Positions 1 through 11,996 of a DNA stretch of 64,000 bases are shown here, piece after piece. Below the pieces are notes generated by a model. It had not been told where the DNA came from, searched no databases, and saw only the letters and a program-made list of their open reading frames with translations. The stretch spans positions 6,839,368 to 6,903,367 of the forward strand of contig NC_053128.1 in assembly GCF_010015445.1 (NCBI RefSeq), given 5' to 3'. The position numbers and the translations under genes are program-made. Position 1 is the stretch's first letter; each line of letters opens with the position of its first letter. Source of the DNA: Perca fluviatilis. Taxonomy: Eukaryota; Chordata; Actinopteri; Perciformes; Percidae.

Positions 1-244
1 CTGTAACGTCTCCCTGAGGGCAAGAGTTCAAACAGTGGGTGACCAGGGTGAGAACAGTCGTGTGTAATTTTGGCGGCTTTTGAGAGCAGTCTCGGCAATT
101 TCCTCTAGTGAGGGAAGAGGACAACCACCGATCTTCTGTGCTGTTAATATATGTTCATATGTATGTTTTTTTTGAAAAGGGAAATTGAGGTACGGTAAGG
201 GATTTCATTATTCTCATACTTTTTGTTTCTTTGCCTTTCAACAG

Positions 245-331
245 GCGGCACCAGAAGGATGTCATTTCTCAGTTTTTGAGCCTCTGAGCTTACAAGCGTA
301 TTTTGCTACACATTTTAACTTCTGACCTGTG
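245..331 (+). other. Possible cryptic or poison exon
   Basis: A strong pyrimidine tract and CAG (to 244) is followed 87 nt later by a consensus donor, GTG|GTGAGT. All three forward frames contain a stop, and in the phase expected between neighbouring tcf4 exons it stops within 12 codons. Either chance splice-like sequence or a non-coding cassette exon. Confidence 0.15.
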
Positions 332-559
332 GTGAGTGTATTTTGATAAAGCCTACTGGAGCCCGAAGTTGAATCCTTCTAGTTATTATGGCTGATATGG
401 GTATTGACTTTATTTATTCTTAGTTTGTTAAGAGAAAGCAGGTGACCGTCATCTCTGAGTTTCTACGTAGGCGCTCAGATCTCGCCTCCCCTCCTTCCAT
501 CCCCCCCGTCCTTTCTCCTGCTGTCCGTCTGATTCCACCCTCCTCTCTTCACCCTCGCC

Positions 560-790
560 GTGCGATGTCAGGTGGGCTCTGCCCCGCTGTGATGAAGCCG
601 CCCTGATCACCGGCTACTGAACAGTGTGTGGGAGCAGATATGTCATTATTCTGCAGCCAGGTGGTCGCATTAAAAACTCCCAGAGCACATCAGCGATTGG
701 GATGCGGCTCCCAGATCTACAGCTAAACCCCTCATATTACAGCCCGGCCAGGTGTTCAAACGCCGCCACATTTGTCTAAATACAGGTATT
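560..790. promoter_or_regulatory. Candidate conserved non-coding element with three CAGGTG E-boxes
   Basis: Non-repetitive, moderately GC block without an open frame. CAGGTG occurs at 569-574, 658-663 and 749-754, three times in 186 bp. CAGGTG is a high-affinity E-box for E proteins and ZEB/Snail factors, so feedback on tcf4 is conceivable. Conservation cannot be judged from one sequence. Confidence 0.3.
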
Positions 791-1090
791 AGCTTGGGAG
801 TCAGGGTGGAGGAGGGGGAGGGATAGGTCTGTCATTGATGGCAGGAGAGAGAAAACGGCTGGAGGAAGAGGGAAATGTGGAGGGAAGGGCCAAAAATGTC
901 TAGGTAGGAGTTTGATTCAAACTGAAATTTGACTCAAACTGGAAGTTTTTCACATGTCCAGAATTGTTTACCTGATCTGAAACCGAATGAGCGCGCACCA
1001 ATTCCCGTAGGATCAATTTCCAAAGAAAAGAAAATTCGCGCACACCCTTGTCACCTCTGCGTTGGTTTAGGACATGAAGTAGTCTGATCT

Positions 1091-1607
1091 CAGGCTACGT
1101 TTACGTCGCTACTTTTTGTTTTTTTTAAGCAGAGTTTTGAGCCAAAAGCGAACTCTGTGCACGCAAGTGTTTTTAAGCTCAGGTAGAAGAACTACTCTCG
1201 GTTTAAACTAACACACCCAAACCGCATATCTCACGAACATTCTCGTATACTGAGCATGTGCGTGCCGGGGTAATAAACAGGAAGCAGCGTGTATACTCCG
1301 CCCATTGCTGATAGTTGCCATGGTAACGTTAGTAGCTTAGGCTAAGAGAACGAGACCTCACGACCGATAAGACCCAATCAGGCGGTGAAACGTTGGCGCC
1401 AGTGTCGGCGTTGCCAAAGGTCTCCGTTTGCGGCCGTTGAGACGGCAACACAACCCCGCAGAATCCAAACCAAAATGGGGTCAGAAGTGTTTTCAGATGT
1501 CTCCCGTTTAGAGGCTCTGAAACGCCAGAGCAGTGTGAATGCGAGGCGTGAATGTAGCAAAATATATTGTTTTTTAAACCAAAATGTAGCAATGTAAATG
1601 TAGCCTG
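1091..1607. repeat. Non-autonomous DNA element, TIR CAGGCTACRTTTAC
   Basis: CAGGCTACGTTTAC at 1091 is matched by its near-perfect reverse complement ending at 1607 (GTAAATGTAGCCTG). The interior has no coding sense; open frames on both strands here are by-products. I found no clear target duplication. The layout is that of a ~517-bp MITE. Confidence 0.5.
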
Positions 1608-2277
1608 AAACAGACCCATGGAAAAACCTACCCAAACCAGAGGAACACTGGTGGCCATCTTGCGATGGGATCACACTATAGCCGAAATCGGGCCAATGAC
1701 GTGAAGTCCCAGGGGCCAATGGTCCTTCCCTACTTCCTATCCCCCCTACTTCTGCGTCCTTGCTCGGACCCCCCAACCCATCTTTGAACTCAGCCTTCAT
1801 TTCGGTACAAACTACGTACCTGTAAAGTTCCATGACTTACGAAGCAGTGACAGAATCTGGCCGCAGACATGTAAACACCTAACTTAAAATTGCTTCTGTG
1901 GTAGTTGCCGCGACCGTAGGGGTCTCCAGGACAAACGCACATTGACTCAGAAGGTGAACACAACACCAGCGCCTGGCGAAAAAGAGATCTGAGCTGATCT
2001 ATGATTTGCATCCGGCCCAACTCGGGTCCAGAGTCGGTTCTTGTTTAGACGATTCCAGGCAGTCGATGAAGACCTCTATTTCCTACTCAGTAGGCCAGGT
2101 CAAACCTATTTTCCGACGTGTTGTCAAATGATCATGGCTGTTCATGCGTGAACAGCAAACATTACTTTTATAAGATTTCGCTTTTTTTTTTTTGGAGCCA
2201 TGGTTGATATCGGTTCTGTGTTTTTACTCTGCACAATCAGAATGGTAGGAAGAAACAATAAGAACCTAACATAAAAC

Positions 2278-2656
2278 TAGGGATCGGCCGATACTGGTTT
2301 TTCAAGGCCGATCCCCGTACCGATTATTATTAGTTCATAAAACCAATATTTGGAACCGATATGCATATACAGTGAAAATGAAAATCTTTAAATCGAAATT
2401 AAGATTTTGGAATGTTACATACTCCAACACAAAACTTAGTTTAAATGCTTTATGGAATTGTTTAAACAATTAGAAATGTTCAACATAATACCCAGTAACA
2501 GACAGTCAGACAGTGTTGTGGGCGGGACATTAAGTCAGTCTTAGTGGTGAGTGGAACTTAATTTTTAATTCATTAACTTTCAGATCCAGATAATCTGCAA
2601 ACTGCCAACAAAAACGGCCCGATAATCACCCAGGGACGAGAATCGGTCTATCCCTA
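2278..2656. repeat. hAT-like MITE, TIR TAGGGATCGGCCGATA
   Basis: TAGGGATCGGCCGAT at the left tip pairs with ATCGGTCTATCCCTA at the right tip. The interior is A+T-rich and non-coding. The TAGGG tip suits the hAT superfamily, but the flanks (CATAAAAC / ATAAAAAG) are only a rough 8-bp duplication. Confidence 0.5.
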
Positions 2657-3313
2657 ATAAAAAGATTTCAAGTACGATAAAAAAGAATAAGAAGGAGAAA
2701 GAAGCAAAAAAAAGAAGAGTAAAGGAAATGAAAAGGAAATATCATTTTAGCAAGGGAGAACAGGGTGAGAGAAGAATGGAGGAGGGAGAGGAGGGGAGAG
2801 AGAAAGGATCAGAGATAGACAGCAGTGACAGTGACAGGAGGAAATCAAGAGTGTGATTCTGAACCACAGGATCCTTTGACCTTTGACCCCTGCAGTCTGA
2901 CAGCACCTGACCCACCATCCATCTCTCCGGGGTCGCGCCCCTCCTCCTCCTCCTCCTCCTCCCACAGAGAGAGGGACAGCGAGGTGGAACAATGCAGGGA
3001 AAACACTGTCACAGTTTCTGCTCCCATCCACTACCATAGAGCGGTGTCATTAACCCTTGTGTTGTCTTCCATTCGGCCATGCATCGTCCTCCGGGGCCAA
3101 AAGTGAAAATGTTTAACTGTTTGACAGATTTATGGTTAACTTGCAAGTTACTCCATGTGGGAACTCCTGTCGCTCGCGAAGGCAGCCATGCTGGATAGAT
3201 TTTTTCTGGAGCCGCGACGTCTTTACGTCGATAACGTCAGAGTACGTTGCCACGTAACGGAAAAAGTACACTTAAAAATAATCATTGAAGTACAGGTGTT
3301 AAGGTTTTAGGTT

Positions 3314-3633
3314 TTAAAGTGCTCATATTATGCTTTTTGGCCTTTTCTCCTTTCCTTTATTGTGTTGTATATCTTTTTGTGCACGTTATAGGTTTACAAA
3401 GTGAAAAAGCCCAAAGTCCACCACCAAAGGGACTTACCATCTCCAACAGAAAACCCTGTTCACAAACTGCTCCAAACTGCTCTATTGTAGTCCAGCCTTT
3501 ACTTCAGAGACAAACATGGTCACTTTGGAACACGCTTAAATCACAAACATAAATTAAATCATGTAAACCTATTCTGATATAACCTCTAAATACAATTATG
3601 AACCTGAAAATGAGCATCATATGAGCACTTTAA
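3314..3633. repeat. TTAA-flanked MITE, TIR AGTGCTCATATTATG
   Basis: TTAA at 3314-3317 and 3630-3633 bracket inverted ends AGTGCTCATATTATG / CATCATATGAGCACT. TTAA duplication is the hallmark of piggyBac-type insertion. The sequence resembles a very common teleost interspersed repeat; this copy lacks part of the usual interior. The 77-residue open frame inside is not a gene. Confidence 0.6.
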
Positions 3634-3743
3634 GTACCAACTTTGCGACTGATTTTAATTGTTTGGTGCGTACAATTTATAAGTTAGCAGGACTGTTCGG
3701 GTTTACAGTGTAGTTTCAGCCCTACTTAGAACATGTATTATAC

Positions 3744-4223
3744 CAGAGATCTTCAACAGCGGGGTCTGGGACTCCTAGGGGGTCCTCAGAGTCACTGAAG
3801 GGGGGCCTCCAAATTATTGTCAATTTCTGAATTTTTATTTCAAAAAATGAAAATGTCTAAACATAATTCCCACATATTATTAGCAAATATAAATCCCCAC
3901 TGATGATAGGCTTAATGGCCTATAGGTAAGGTAGTCACTAAGGCCACACACAGATACAGTTCATCCTAAATATTCACTGTGCATGTGGTATGTTTAACAT
4001 TATAACATGATTTATAAAATCATGCCAACAATTAATATTTTAATAGCTTAGTATTCTATGCACTAAAAAGGTATGTATAAAGGCTTTGGGTGCCCTACAC
4101 GTTATTGTAGGCCCAGTTTAATATGCAACTTAATTTTATACAATGCATGTAGTAGGGGGTCCCTGCTCCGTCTCTTTCTCTCAGTTAAGTGGTCCTTGGC
4201 TTAAAAACCGTTACAGACCCCTG
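3744..4223. repeat. hAT-type non-autonomous element with perfect 8-bp duplication
   Basis: The 8-mer TATTATAC stands directly left (3736-3743) and right (4224-4231). Element tips are CAGAGATCTTCAACAG and, inverted, CAGGGGTCTGTAACGG. The 480-bp interior is A+T-rich and non-coding, so mobilisation would have needed a transposase in trans. Confidence 0.75.
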
Positions 4224-4439
4224 TATTATACAACTTACATACAAATCGTTGGCTTTAAGTAGCCAAATTTGTCATGAAAATAGCAATATATGGCATTTGT
4301 GGTAACTCCACATAAACCTAGGATGCAAAGGGTTAAGAAAACTGTATCTATAATTCAGCGTGGGATATTTTATGATATTTTAGTGGTTAGTGTGAGACTG
4401 GGAGTGTTCTGTATCTCTGTTTACACCACGAAAATGAGC

Positions 4440-4870
4440 CATGTCTGTGTTTCCCGGGCCTGTTCCTGTGTGACACACGGCGAGCTTGAACGCCGTGTCT
4501 TTATTTAGTCAGATGGCGTCGATGAACAGCACTCTGCCGTGTGGCTCTCACCGCTCATTGTGCTGCACTTTAATACTTCCATATTGTGCTGCTAATTCCG
4601 AATTTCACACCTTTTCTGCCGTTCGCTACCTCTCCCTTTGTCTCCCCGCGTCGCTCGCCTTCCGTCTCATTCCCGAAGACAAGAGGAAACGCGTTAAATC
4701 CACCTCTAAGAACCTTTTTAATTCAACATTAGCAGTCGTCATCTGTCTGCCCAAAACAATACCCGAACACAGTTTACAGCTGCGACTGGAGCATCCCCGC
4801 CTTTGTTTACTCGGCAGTTAAATATTGTTCCATCAATAATGGACTCCGAACACAGAATCAGGCTTTTAGT
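4440..4870. other. Non-repetitive block, candidate conserved non-coding element
   Basis: Balanced composition between repeat-rich flanks, with no recognisable repeat ends. A 111-residue open frame (4486-4821) has no start context, splice sites or family resemblance and I do not treat it as coding. Regulatory function is a guess from its complexity. Confidence 0.25.
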
Positions 4871-4912
4871 TTTAGGTAATCCTGAATGTTTTACAGGAGA
4901 TTTTTTTTTTTT

Positions 4913-4943
<31 letters not shown>

Positions 4944-5479
4944 CGCTGTGTTTTATTGTCTTTGGACCATAATTGGAGTATGCTGTTTTTCTTCAATTTG
5001 TTTTAGGTTTTAGGAGGAACATGGGCTCAGTGCCTCACGGATGTAACTCCAGATGCTATTGTGTCCAATATCATTTTTATTTATTTTTTTTTTTTTGTTG
5101 TTGCCCGAAATCCTCAAGACAAAGGCTGCAGATATGGTGTGGGGGGTGGGGGGAGTATAAACCCTGGAAAGAATAAAATCGTCCAATATTCTCATTCGGC
5201 GACACTTATGAAGGGAGGACGGGGGGTGGGGGTTAACCTGGAGCATGGAACAAGGTGATGTCCAAAAAATAAAATGAAAATAAAATAAAAGCGGTCAACG
5301 TCCTGCAGTGTTTCAGGTTCCATGTTTTCTACTCCCCCCTCCCATCAGATTAGAGTGAAATAAAGATATTGATAAATTCACGGATGGGTGAGTGTTTGCC
5401 AAATCGACTCAGACCCCGACCAAAGTAAACCATGCCATGGTGCGAGAAAAAAGAGAAGGGGAAAAGAGAAGGAGGGATG

Positions 5480-5638
5480 GATGGAGGGGGAGAGACGATT
5501 CGGGGCTCTAATGCCAGCCTTATGCGTCTTTTAGTCGTTTCCGCCGTCGGGGCTTGGCACCAGCACGCCGCTGTCAGCCAGCCAACAAAAATCTGCAGTG
5601 CCTGCCGCATTTCAGCAGCCCTGTTTTGTCTGAGACCA
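5480..5638. other. Non-repetitive GC-richer block
   Basis: Unique-looking sequence just before a CA array, with several CpGs and no convincing exon. Could be a conserved non-coding element; low certainty. Confidence 0.2.
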
Positions 5639-5671
5639 ACACACACACACACACGCACACACACACACACA
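5639..5671. repeat. (CA)n microsatellite
   Basis: About 16 dinucleotide units with one CG interruption. Confidence 0.95.
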
Positions 5672-5872
5672 AAACATGGCGACACACTCGCGCGGCATAC
5701 ACACTCTGTACTGCAAATCGGCGACGTTTTTTTCTTCACGAAACAGAAGCTTCGCGAAAGATTATGTAGAAATTGGAGTAAAAAAACAAACAAACATTTA
5801 TTTTCTTCATTATAACTCAATGACACCCTAAACAATGTATATCTTTTTTGATTTCTTTTTTGCAGTGCCACT

Positions 5873-5875
<3 letters not shown>

Positions 5876-5929
<54 letters not shown>
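5876..5929. repeat. (CA)n microsatellite
   Basis: About 27 uninterrupted units. The minus-strand poly-Cys/Val frame across it is an artefact. Confidence 0.95.
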
Positions 5930-5931
<2 letters not shown>

Positions 5932-6904
5932 CCCGCTGCTTTGGAGTATTCATTTGAAATATAGTTTTTCCTGTTGAAGTCCTGCTGTTTCGCAGGGTTT
6001 GGTGATCTCGCCATGTTTGTCGGCTCGCCGTTGTTTGTGTTTGTTATCTATTGATTCCAGGGTGGAGGAGGGGTGACTGAGTGTGATGGGATGGGGGGGG
6101 GGGGTTGGATAATGAAGGCTGTTTGGTGACAAGGGAGGGGGGAACCGTTCTTTGGGTCTCACTCACATGAACAGGGAACAAGTGTCATGGCTGCTGCTGA
6201 ATTGTAATCCATCTGCTTCAGAAACCACACGGACAAACCAACTCTGTTTCGGAAACGTACTTGCAAATATAGTGTCTTATAGAAAAATATACTTGCAAAT
6301 AGTCATGGGCCAGTAAATCCCTTTAAGGGCAAAATTGTGATATTGGTGACTGTACTTCACTGTTCTAACAGCACAGATGTCAGTCAAACTGCAGCTTTGG
6401 AAACCCAATTAAACATTGCAGAGGGAGAGCAAAAATGTTTTCCTTCCAAATATTTTATACTTACATTTTGTTTGCCGCGTCACCAACACTCCACCAATTT
6501 ATTTTTTAGCATGTTGGCAGTTAAGTAGCTCCTCCACTTCCTTTGTCCAAAGCTTGCGTGGGACGATAGCATCAATCAACAGCACATTCAGCATTTGAGA
6601 GGATGTGCTGTGTCCATCACTCCCTCATTGTTTCCCAGTGCACTACATTTACCTTGTTTGGAAGGTCTGAATTCTCAGTGTGAGTGCACTCGGCCTATAG
6701 AGTGCACTTTAAGATGGCCATTATGGAATGAAAACACTAACGTCTGTATCATGTATACTGTAAGGGATGTAACCCAAAGCTACTATTTGTCTCATATTGT
6801 CACATTTGAAGCAATACAAATGTCTTTACTGTCTGTGTAAAGTAGTTTTTTACAACCATTTAGACTCCTAATGCATATGTTTAAGAATAGCTGCCAACAC
6901 ATTA

Positions 6905-7470
6905 TAGAAAACTAGAAGTGCAGACCTCTGCCAAGGCATGCCCACTGTATCTCACAATGTTAATGCAGTATGAATTCTTCCAGTCTGGAAGTTGTTTGGT
7001 CACTGGTCTCGGCAGAGTTCCATCCTCAGTCTGGGGAGGGCCTTTCTGTGTTGAGTGTTCATGTTCTCCCCGGTGCTCCGGATTTCCTCCCACCATAAAG
7101 ACATGCATGCTAGGTAACTAGGACTACAGTTGAAAATGAGTCTTCTGGCTAACTCTGCCGCATTTACAGAAATGTTGATTAATGTGCATTGGCTAATGAA
7201 ATAAATAAATTTTACAATTATTTTTAGATTATTCCAACGACAAATGAATGCAGCACAAATGCCTTATTTCACAATGTCAACGGAAGTGAAACAAGTGTGT
7301 GTATCCGCCCAGTGATTTGGATGCGTTACAAAATGTCCCATGCTTCACCCTTCGACCAAGTTTGAAGAAAATGGGAACAGTAGTTTTTTCCGTAATCTTA
7401 CTGACAAACTAACCGAATGCGAGGTAATATGCCAATAAGTAAATAATAAGCGGAAATTGACGGAAATCTG
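6905..7470. repeat. Degenerate interspersed repeat, unclassified
   Basis: Begins with CCTCTGCCAAGGCATGCC-like sequence and ends in text like 'aagtttgaagaaaatgggaacagtag', both of which I associate with old dispersed teleost repeats. The middle (7015-7128) resembles the widespread 'gttctccccg...ctccggatttcctcccac' repeat. Class unknown. Confidence 0.35.
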
Positions 7471-8059
7471 AAAATCTCCCTTGGCCCTATAAGCATGCAC
7501 TTTTGAGACGGTCCCTAACTTCAGCTGGTCAGTTCCCCTCTTCTGGTGTCAGGCTTTAATATCTGTTCTTGAGGTAGAACTACTGTAACACCTGTGGAAC
7601 ATTTTTCAGGTTTCATTCCGCACTGCACAACTAATCTGGTGAAAACTGATGAAACGTTATTGATGATGAGGATGGCAGAATGCGGGAATATTACTTCAAA
7701 AACTTGCGATGCTGTTTGTATCTGTTTAGAGTGCATATCCAAATAATGTATTAATCTTTGTTTACATCCCTGTTATGTACAATACTTAGACGTGTGACAT
7801 AACCACTGGCGAGAAAGTGTGATTTATGTGTGCCAGACTTACTGTACTACTCAGTAATGAATTAAATTACTACCGAGTGTTTATCAAGTAGGGAGTTGTC
7901 AATCAGTAATCAAAGTAGAGATTTGGAGATATGCTTAATTTTGTTACTTTTCTACAGTAACACAACACAGACTCAAAACCTGCTTGGAATTAGCATGACA
8001 TCTGGGCCTTTCTAAACCTTTATGCGAGATTGAAAACAAATTAAGTTTTTTTTAAATAA

Positions 8060-8237
8060 TTTTTTGGGCGTTTTAGGCCGTTATTTCTGACAGGACACTT
8101 GAAAGGGGGGGAGAGAGAGGGAAAGACATGCAGCAAAGGGCCGCATGTCAGAGTTGAACCCGCGGCCACTGCGTTGACGACTAAGCCTCTTTATATGGGT
8201 GCGCGCTCTACCAGGTGTGCTACCCAGGCGCCCAAAC
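8060..8237 (-). repeat. tRNA-derived SINE, copy 1
   Basis: Minus orientation. The right end is a tRNA-like head: reverse complement of 'gttgaacccgcggcc' gives a B-box-like GGTTCAAC, and 'gagcgcgcaccc' belongs to the A-box side. The left end is the 'gggcgttttaggcc' tail and 'acatgcagcaaagggccgca' body shared with 24170, 48935 and 53228. It is a SINE rather than a tRNA gene because a long non-tRNA body follows the head. Confidence 0.7.
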
Positions 8238-8309
8238 AAACTCCATTTTGATGTTTTATTGTTCTAAGATAAAGAGTGAATCAGTTCTGTGGCAGGTTTT
8301 CTCGGGCTG

Positions 8310-9770
8310 GATTTTTATTTACATTTTAAAAACAAATTCACCTTTATTTTTACAGGCAAATCATTAAGAACAGGTTCTTATTAATGGCGGCCTGACAAGT
8401 GGCATAGCCACTTAGGCAAAGGGAAGGAGGGCTAGATAATAAATACATTAGAAATACATACAGTTTAGAAATTACATAACATACAATGTGAAGTACTACA
8501 CAGAAAATAATAAACAACAGCGAGATAAGTGCACAGGTACATGGGTGAGTAAGAGGGAGAAACCATTCAAATATTTAGCTGGAAAAATTATTGTGTAGAG
8601 AAGCAACTGCATATGTCCATGAACAACGATGATGGTTTTGAAGGATGAAATGGAAATTAGTTTGTCCAGTTTGAGAATCTTTTGCAGAGCATTCCAGTTG
8701 CAAGCAGCAGCAGATTGAAAAGATGCGAGACCAGAGGCAGAGTTGATTTTGGGAATACTTAATTGAAGATGAAGTGAGGACCGGGTATTGTATGTGACAG
8801 ACTGCAGTAGGTGAACTAAGTAAGGAGGTGATCGACCAAGAAGGCTCTTGTAAATGAAAGTGAACCAGTTAATCTTACGGCGAATGTGAAGGCAGGGCCA
8901 GTTGACAGATGAATATAGGGTGCAGTGGTCTGTATTGAAGGGGGCATTTGTAGCAAACCTGATAGCGGAATGGTAAAGAGTGTTGAGTTTTGATAGAGTG
9001 GTCTGGCAGCCAACCCTGTATATAGTGTCACCATAATCTAACATGGGTAGAATTGTCATTTGAATGAAAGTGGTGAAAGTGGAGCGGTTTCTGTAAAGGA
9101 GCTTTGATGTGTGGATGGAGAAAGAATGTAACGTTTCACCACAAGATGTCCAAGTATTTATATGCAATGACTTGTTCAAGGATAGCCCCTTTGCAGTTGG
9201 TAATGTTAAGGGCGGGAGAAGGCGTTGTACCCTTACGGTAAAACCACATGACTTTAGTTTTGGAGGTATTGAGAGTGAGTTTGAGTTGGGAAAAATACTG
9301 CTGTAGTTGGAAGAAGCTATCTTGCAGAGTAGCTTGAACAGTATCAGGGGAAGGACCAGTGGCATAAAGAATTGCATCATCAGCGTATACTGTAAGTGAC
9401 TGAGTGAATTGCCAGCTACCTGAGCAATGTTATTAATTTATATTGAGAAAAGTGTAGGGCCAAGTATGGAGCCCTACACCCCTGGTGACCGGGAGAGAAT
9501 GGGAGAAAAGGTTTGCAAATCTTACACGTTGCACCCGGTGAGAGAGATAATTGGAAAACCAAACCAGTGAGTGATCAGTGACACCAATGCTGCTAAGTCT
9601 GTGAATGAGTGTATGTGGTCCACGGAGTAAAAAGCTTTGGCAAGGTCAATGAATTTAGCAGTGCAGTGTTGTTTGGTATCTACATGTAATGCGGATGTAA
9701 CGTCATTGAGTACTTTTGTGGTAGCTGTAACACAACCATACCCTCTGTTCAACTCCATTCGTATCAAATT
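8310..9770 (-). mobile_element. 5'-truncated LINE (non-LTR retrotransposon) reverse transcriptase remnant
   Basis: Read on the minus strand. About 9770-9522 encodes a degenerate RT block (GYGCVTATTKVLNDVT, then FIDLAKAF). The YADD catalytic box is encoded at 9387-9376, followed by TKVMWFYRKG. A 294-residue frame (9380-8496) carries the C-terminal RT/connection region with MLDYGDTIYR and CTLYSSVNWP, which I recognise from fish LINE ORF2 proteins. Stops and frameshifts separate the blocks, and the endonuclease half and ORF1 are missing, so it is dead. The 3' end (8310-8420) has the 'ttaagaacaggttcttatt' motif seen in fish LINE and SINE tails. Clade (L2-, Rex- or jockey-like) is not resolved. 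Old relic in a tcf4 intron. Confidence 0.85.
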
Positions 9771-10169
9771 GAAACTCTATTACACACTGGATTTCAAAAG
9801 ATGAACACCTGCTAACACCAGTGTTTGGACACTAAAACCTAAATACTTTTTCAATGCAGAAAATAAGAGAACTCCCTGTGTTAGATTTGGAGAAGCCAGA
9901 TCAAATAACCACATTCATTCCCAATACTTTGATTTACAAACATTGATACATTTGAGTGACAGCCTCCCATATATAGAGTCAAACTTAAAAAAGAGAGAAT
10001 CAGAATGATGGTCCAATCAGCAGTCTGATATGGCTGAAGGTAGGAGTCGACAGATGTGAGCTGGATGCTGCGTCTCTCGAGCCGTTCTCGACGCTCGTAT
10101 ACGTTCATCTGTTGTTTGATGTATTCACTCTCTCCGGTGCCAAGAAATCAATGCCTGCTGGGAGTGAAG

Positions 10170-10172
<3 letters not shown>

Positions 10173-10211
<39 letters not shown>

Positions 10212-10222
10212 TGTGTGTGTGT
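10173..10222. repeat. (GT)n microsatellite
   Basis: About 25 units with one GTAT interruption. Confidence 0.95.
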
Positions 10223-10359
10223 GAGAGACGTTTTTCTGTTAGACGACAGTTACTCATCAGCCATCGTCTGTTAAATTAATGTTGATCCCCAAAAAATTGT
10301 ACGCTTTACACGGGAAGACAACACCATGAATATATAGATGATTTCAAATTCAGTGTCTG

Positions 10360-10362
<3 letters not shown>

Positions 10363-10416
<54 letters not shown>

Positions 10417-10422
10417 GTGTGT
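10363..10422. repeat. (GT)n microsatellite
   Basis: About 29 units with one GC interruption. Confidence 0.95.
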
Positions 10423-10531
10423 TGCACCTTTCAGACTTTGTAGAAACTTCTGGACTGGTGCCCAGCGGTGTCATGGAAACGCTTGAATTGCTCAGAATGA
10501 TTCATGTCTGCACAGTCCAACCCTCCCCCAT

Positions 10532-10547
10532 CGCACACGCACGCACG

Positions 10548-10623
<76 letters not shown>
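10532..10623. repeat. (CA)n microsatellite
   Basis: CACG-rich start followed by about 36 pure CA units. With the two arrays just upstream (GT orientation) it could form a stem in single-stranded DNA. Confidence 0.95.
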
Positions 10624-10624
<1 letters not shown>

Positions 10625-11702
10625 CATGCAGGAAGACAGGGTTTAACCCCCCTTCTATCCATCCTCCTCCCCCCTCCCCACCTTTTTCTTCTCTTTCCTC
10701 TCTTTCTTTTCTCCCGTCATCTCGCCATCCTCGTCAAATCGCAGTATTAGTCACATAGTTTATTAAAATGGACTCATTATATGGATGTCAGAGGAGATCA
10801 CGTCTTCTGAGTGTTTCCTTTCACACCGAGAAAGCCTCGACATGACTCTCTGAAAGAAAGAGTCTAGACGCCGACGTTGACTCCTAGAACAACTCCATCG
10901 ACTTGAATGGAAACCAATAACTGACAGGTGATGGACAAAATCCATCAAAAGAAAGTCTAGGTGCCAATATTTTTTTTTTTTATTCTTACTTTTTGGGAAT
11001 CTGAATAACATAACATTTAAAAGAATCAAATGAAATTAAAATGACTAACATTCAAATTGAAATAGTCAAAAGAAAGTTAAGAGATTGGCATTGACTCTTA
11101 GAACAACTTCATATCAGATTTTTTCCCTCTTAATGAATCTGACTAAAAACATCTACAACACAACAAAGATTATTAAATAAAATATTACCAAACATCAAAT
11201 CGAAACAATCAAAATATGGTCAGAATAAGCTGACGGATGTTGATATTGTCACTTATCCCTTTATTCCTTGCTCTTGGCTCCCTCTCCTCTTCCCTTATCT
11301 CCTCTCCTCTTTTCGTCTCCTCTCCAATTATTTTTTCTCCCTTTCCTGCTCGTTTCCCCTTTCATTTGATTCTCTTCTCCCTTCTCCGTGTTTACTGCTG
11401 TTGCTGTCGTCCCTTTTTTTTGGTGTGCTACATTTCAACTTTATTAAACTAATTAAGGTGAACATTAACATGGAAGAAGTCGTTAAGGAAAAAGAAAAAT
11501 ACAGAGCTCTCCCTCACACTGCTGCCTTGTATTGATCAGAAGATATTACTGTGTTGTCTCTTTGTGCGCCTCACAAATCAGCTTCCTCCCTGTCAGCCAC
11601 TGGAGGAAGGAAGCTTCCTGTTGTTCCTTCCTAAATGATCTCTTTGAATCCCTTATCAAATATTTTATATATTTTGTTTTGTGGAGAATGAAGACATCTG
11701 TT

Positions 11703-11706
11703 AAAA

Positions 11707-11798
<92 letters not shown>

Positions 11799-11799
11799 A
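11703..11799. repeat. Compound A(22)-(TA)n-(CA)n microsatellite
   Basis: 22 A, then about 28 TA units, then 9 CA units without gaps. The (TA)n part is perfectly self-complementary and a likely unstable, cruciform-prone site. Confidence 0.95.
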
Positions 11800-11996
11800 T
11801 GGTTGTTATTTCACTCAGCATCTTAGCCATAGTCACTACTGGTGAGATTTATTTACCCTGTCTCGACTCATCCTGCTCCTCACTGGGCGGCTGTGTTACA
11901 GCTGCAGAAGGAATTACTTTTCTTCTTTATCATTCCATTAATATCAACAAAATAAATTGAAGATTTTTCTGCATTCACAATGCACCTAACAGCCCC

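Noticed and set aside
1378..1833. 151-residue minus-strand frame
   Set aside because: Spans the boundary of an inverted-repeat element and reads through its right end; no recognisable domain.
4486..4821. 111-residue frame in a unique block
   Set aside because: No family motif, no splice or promoter support; kept only as a possible non-coding element.
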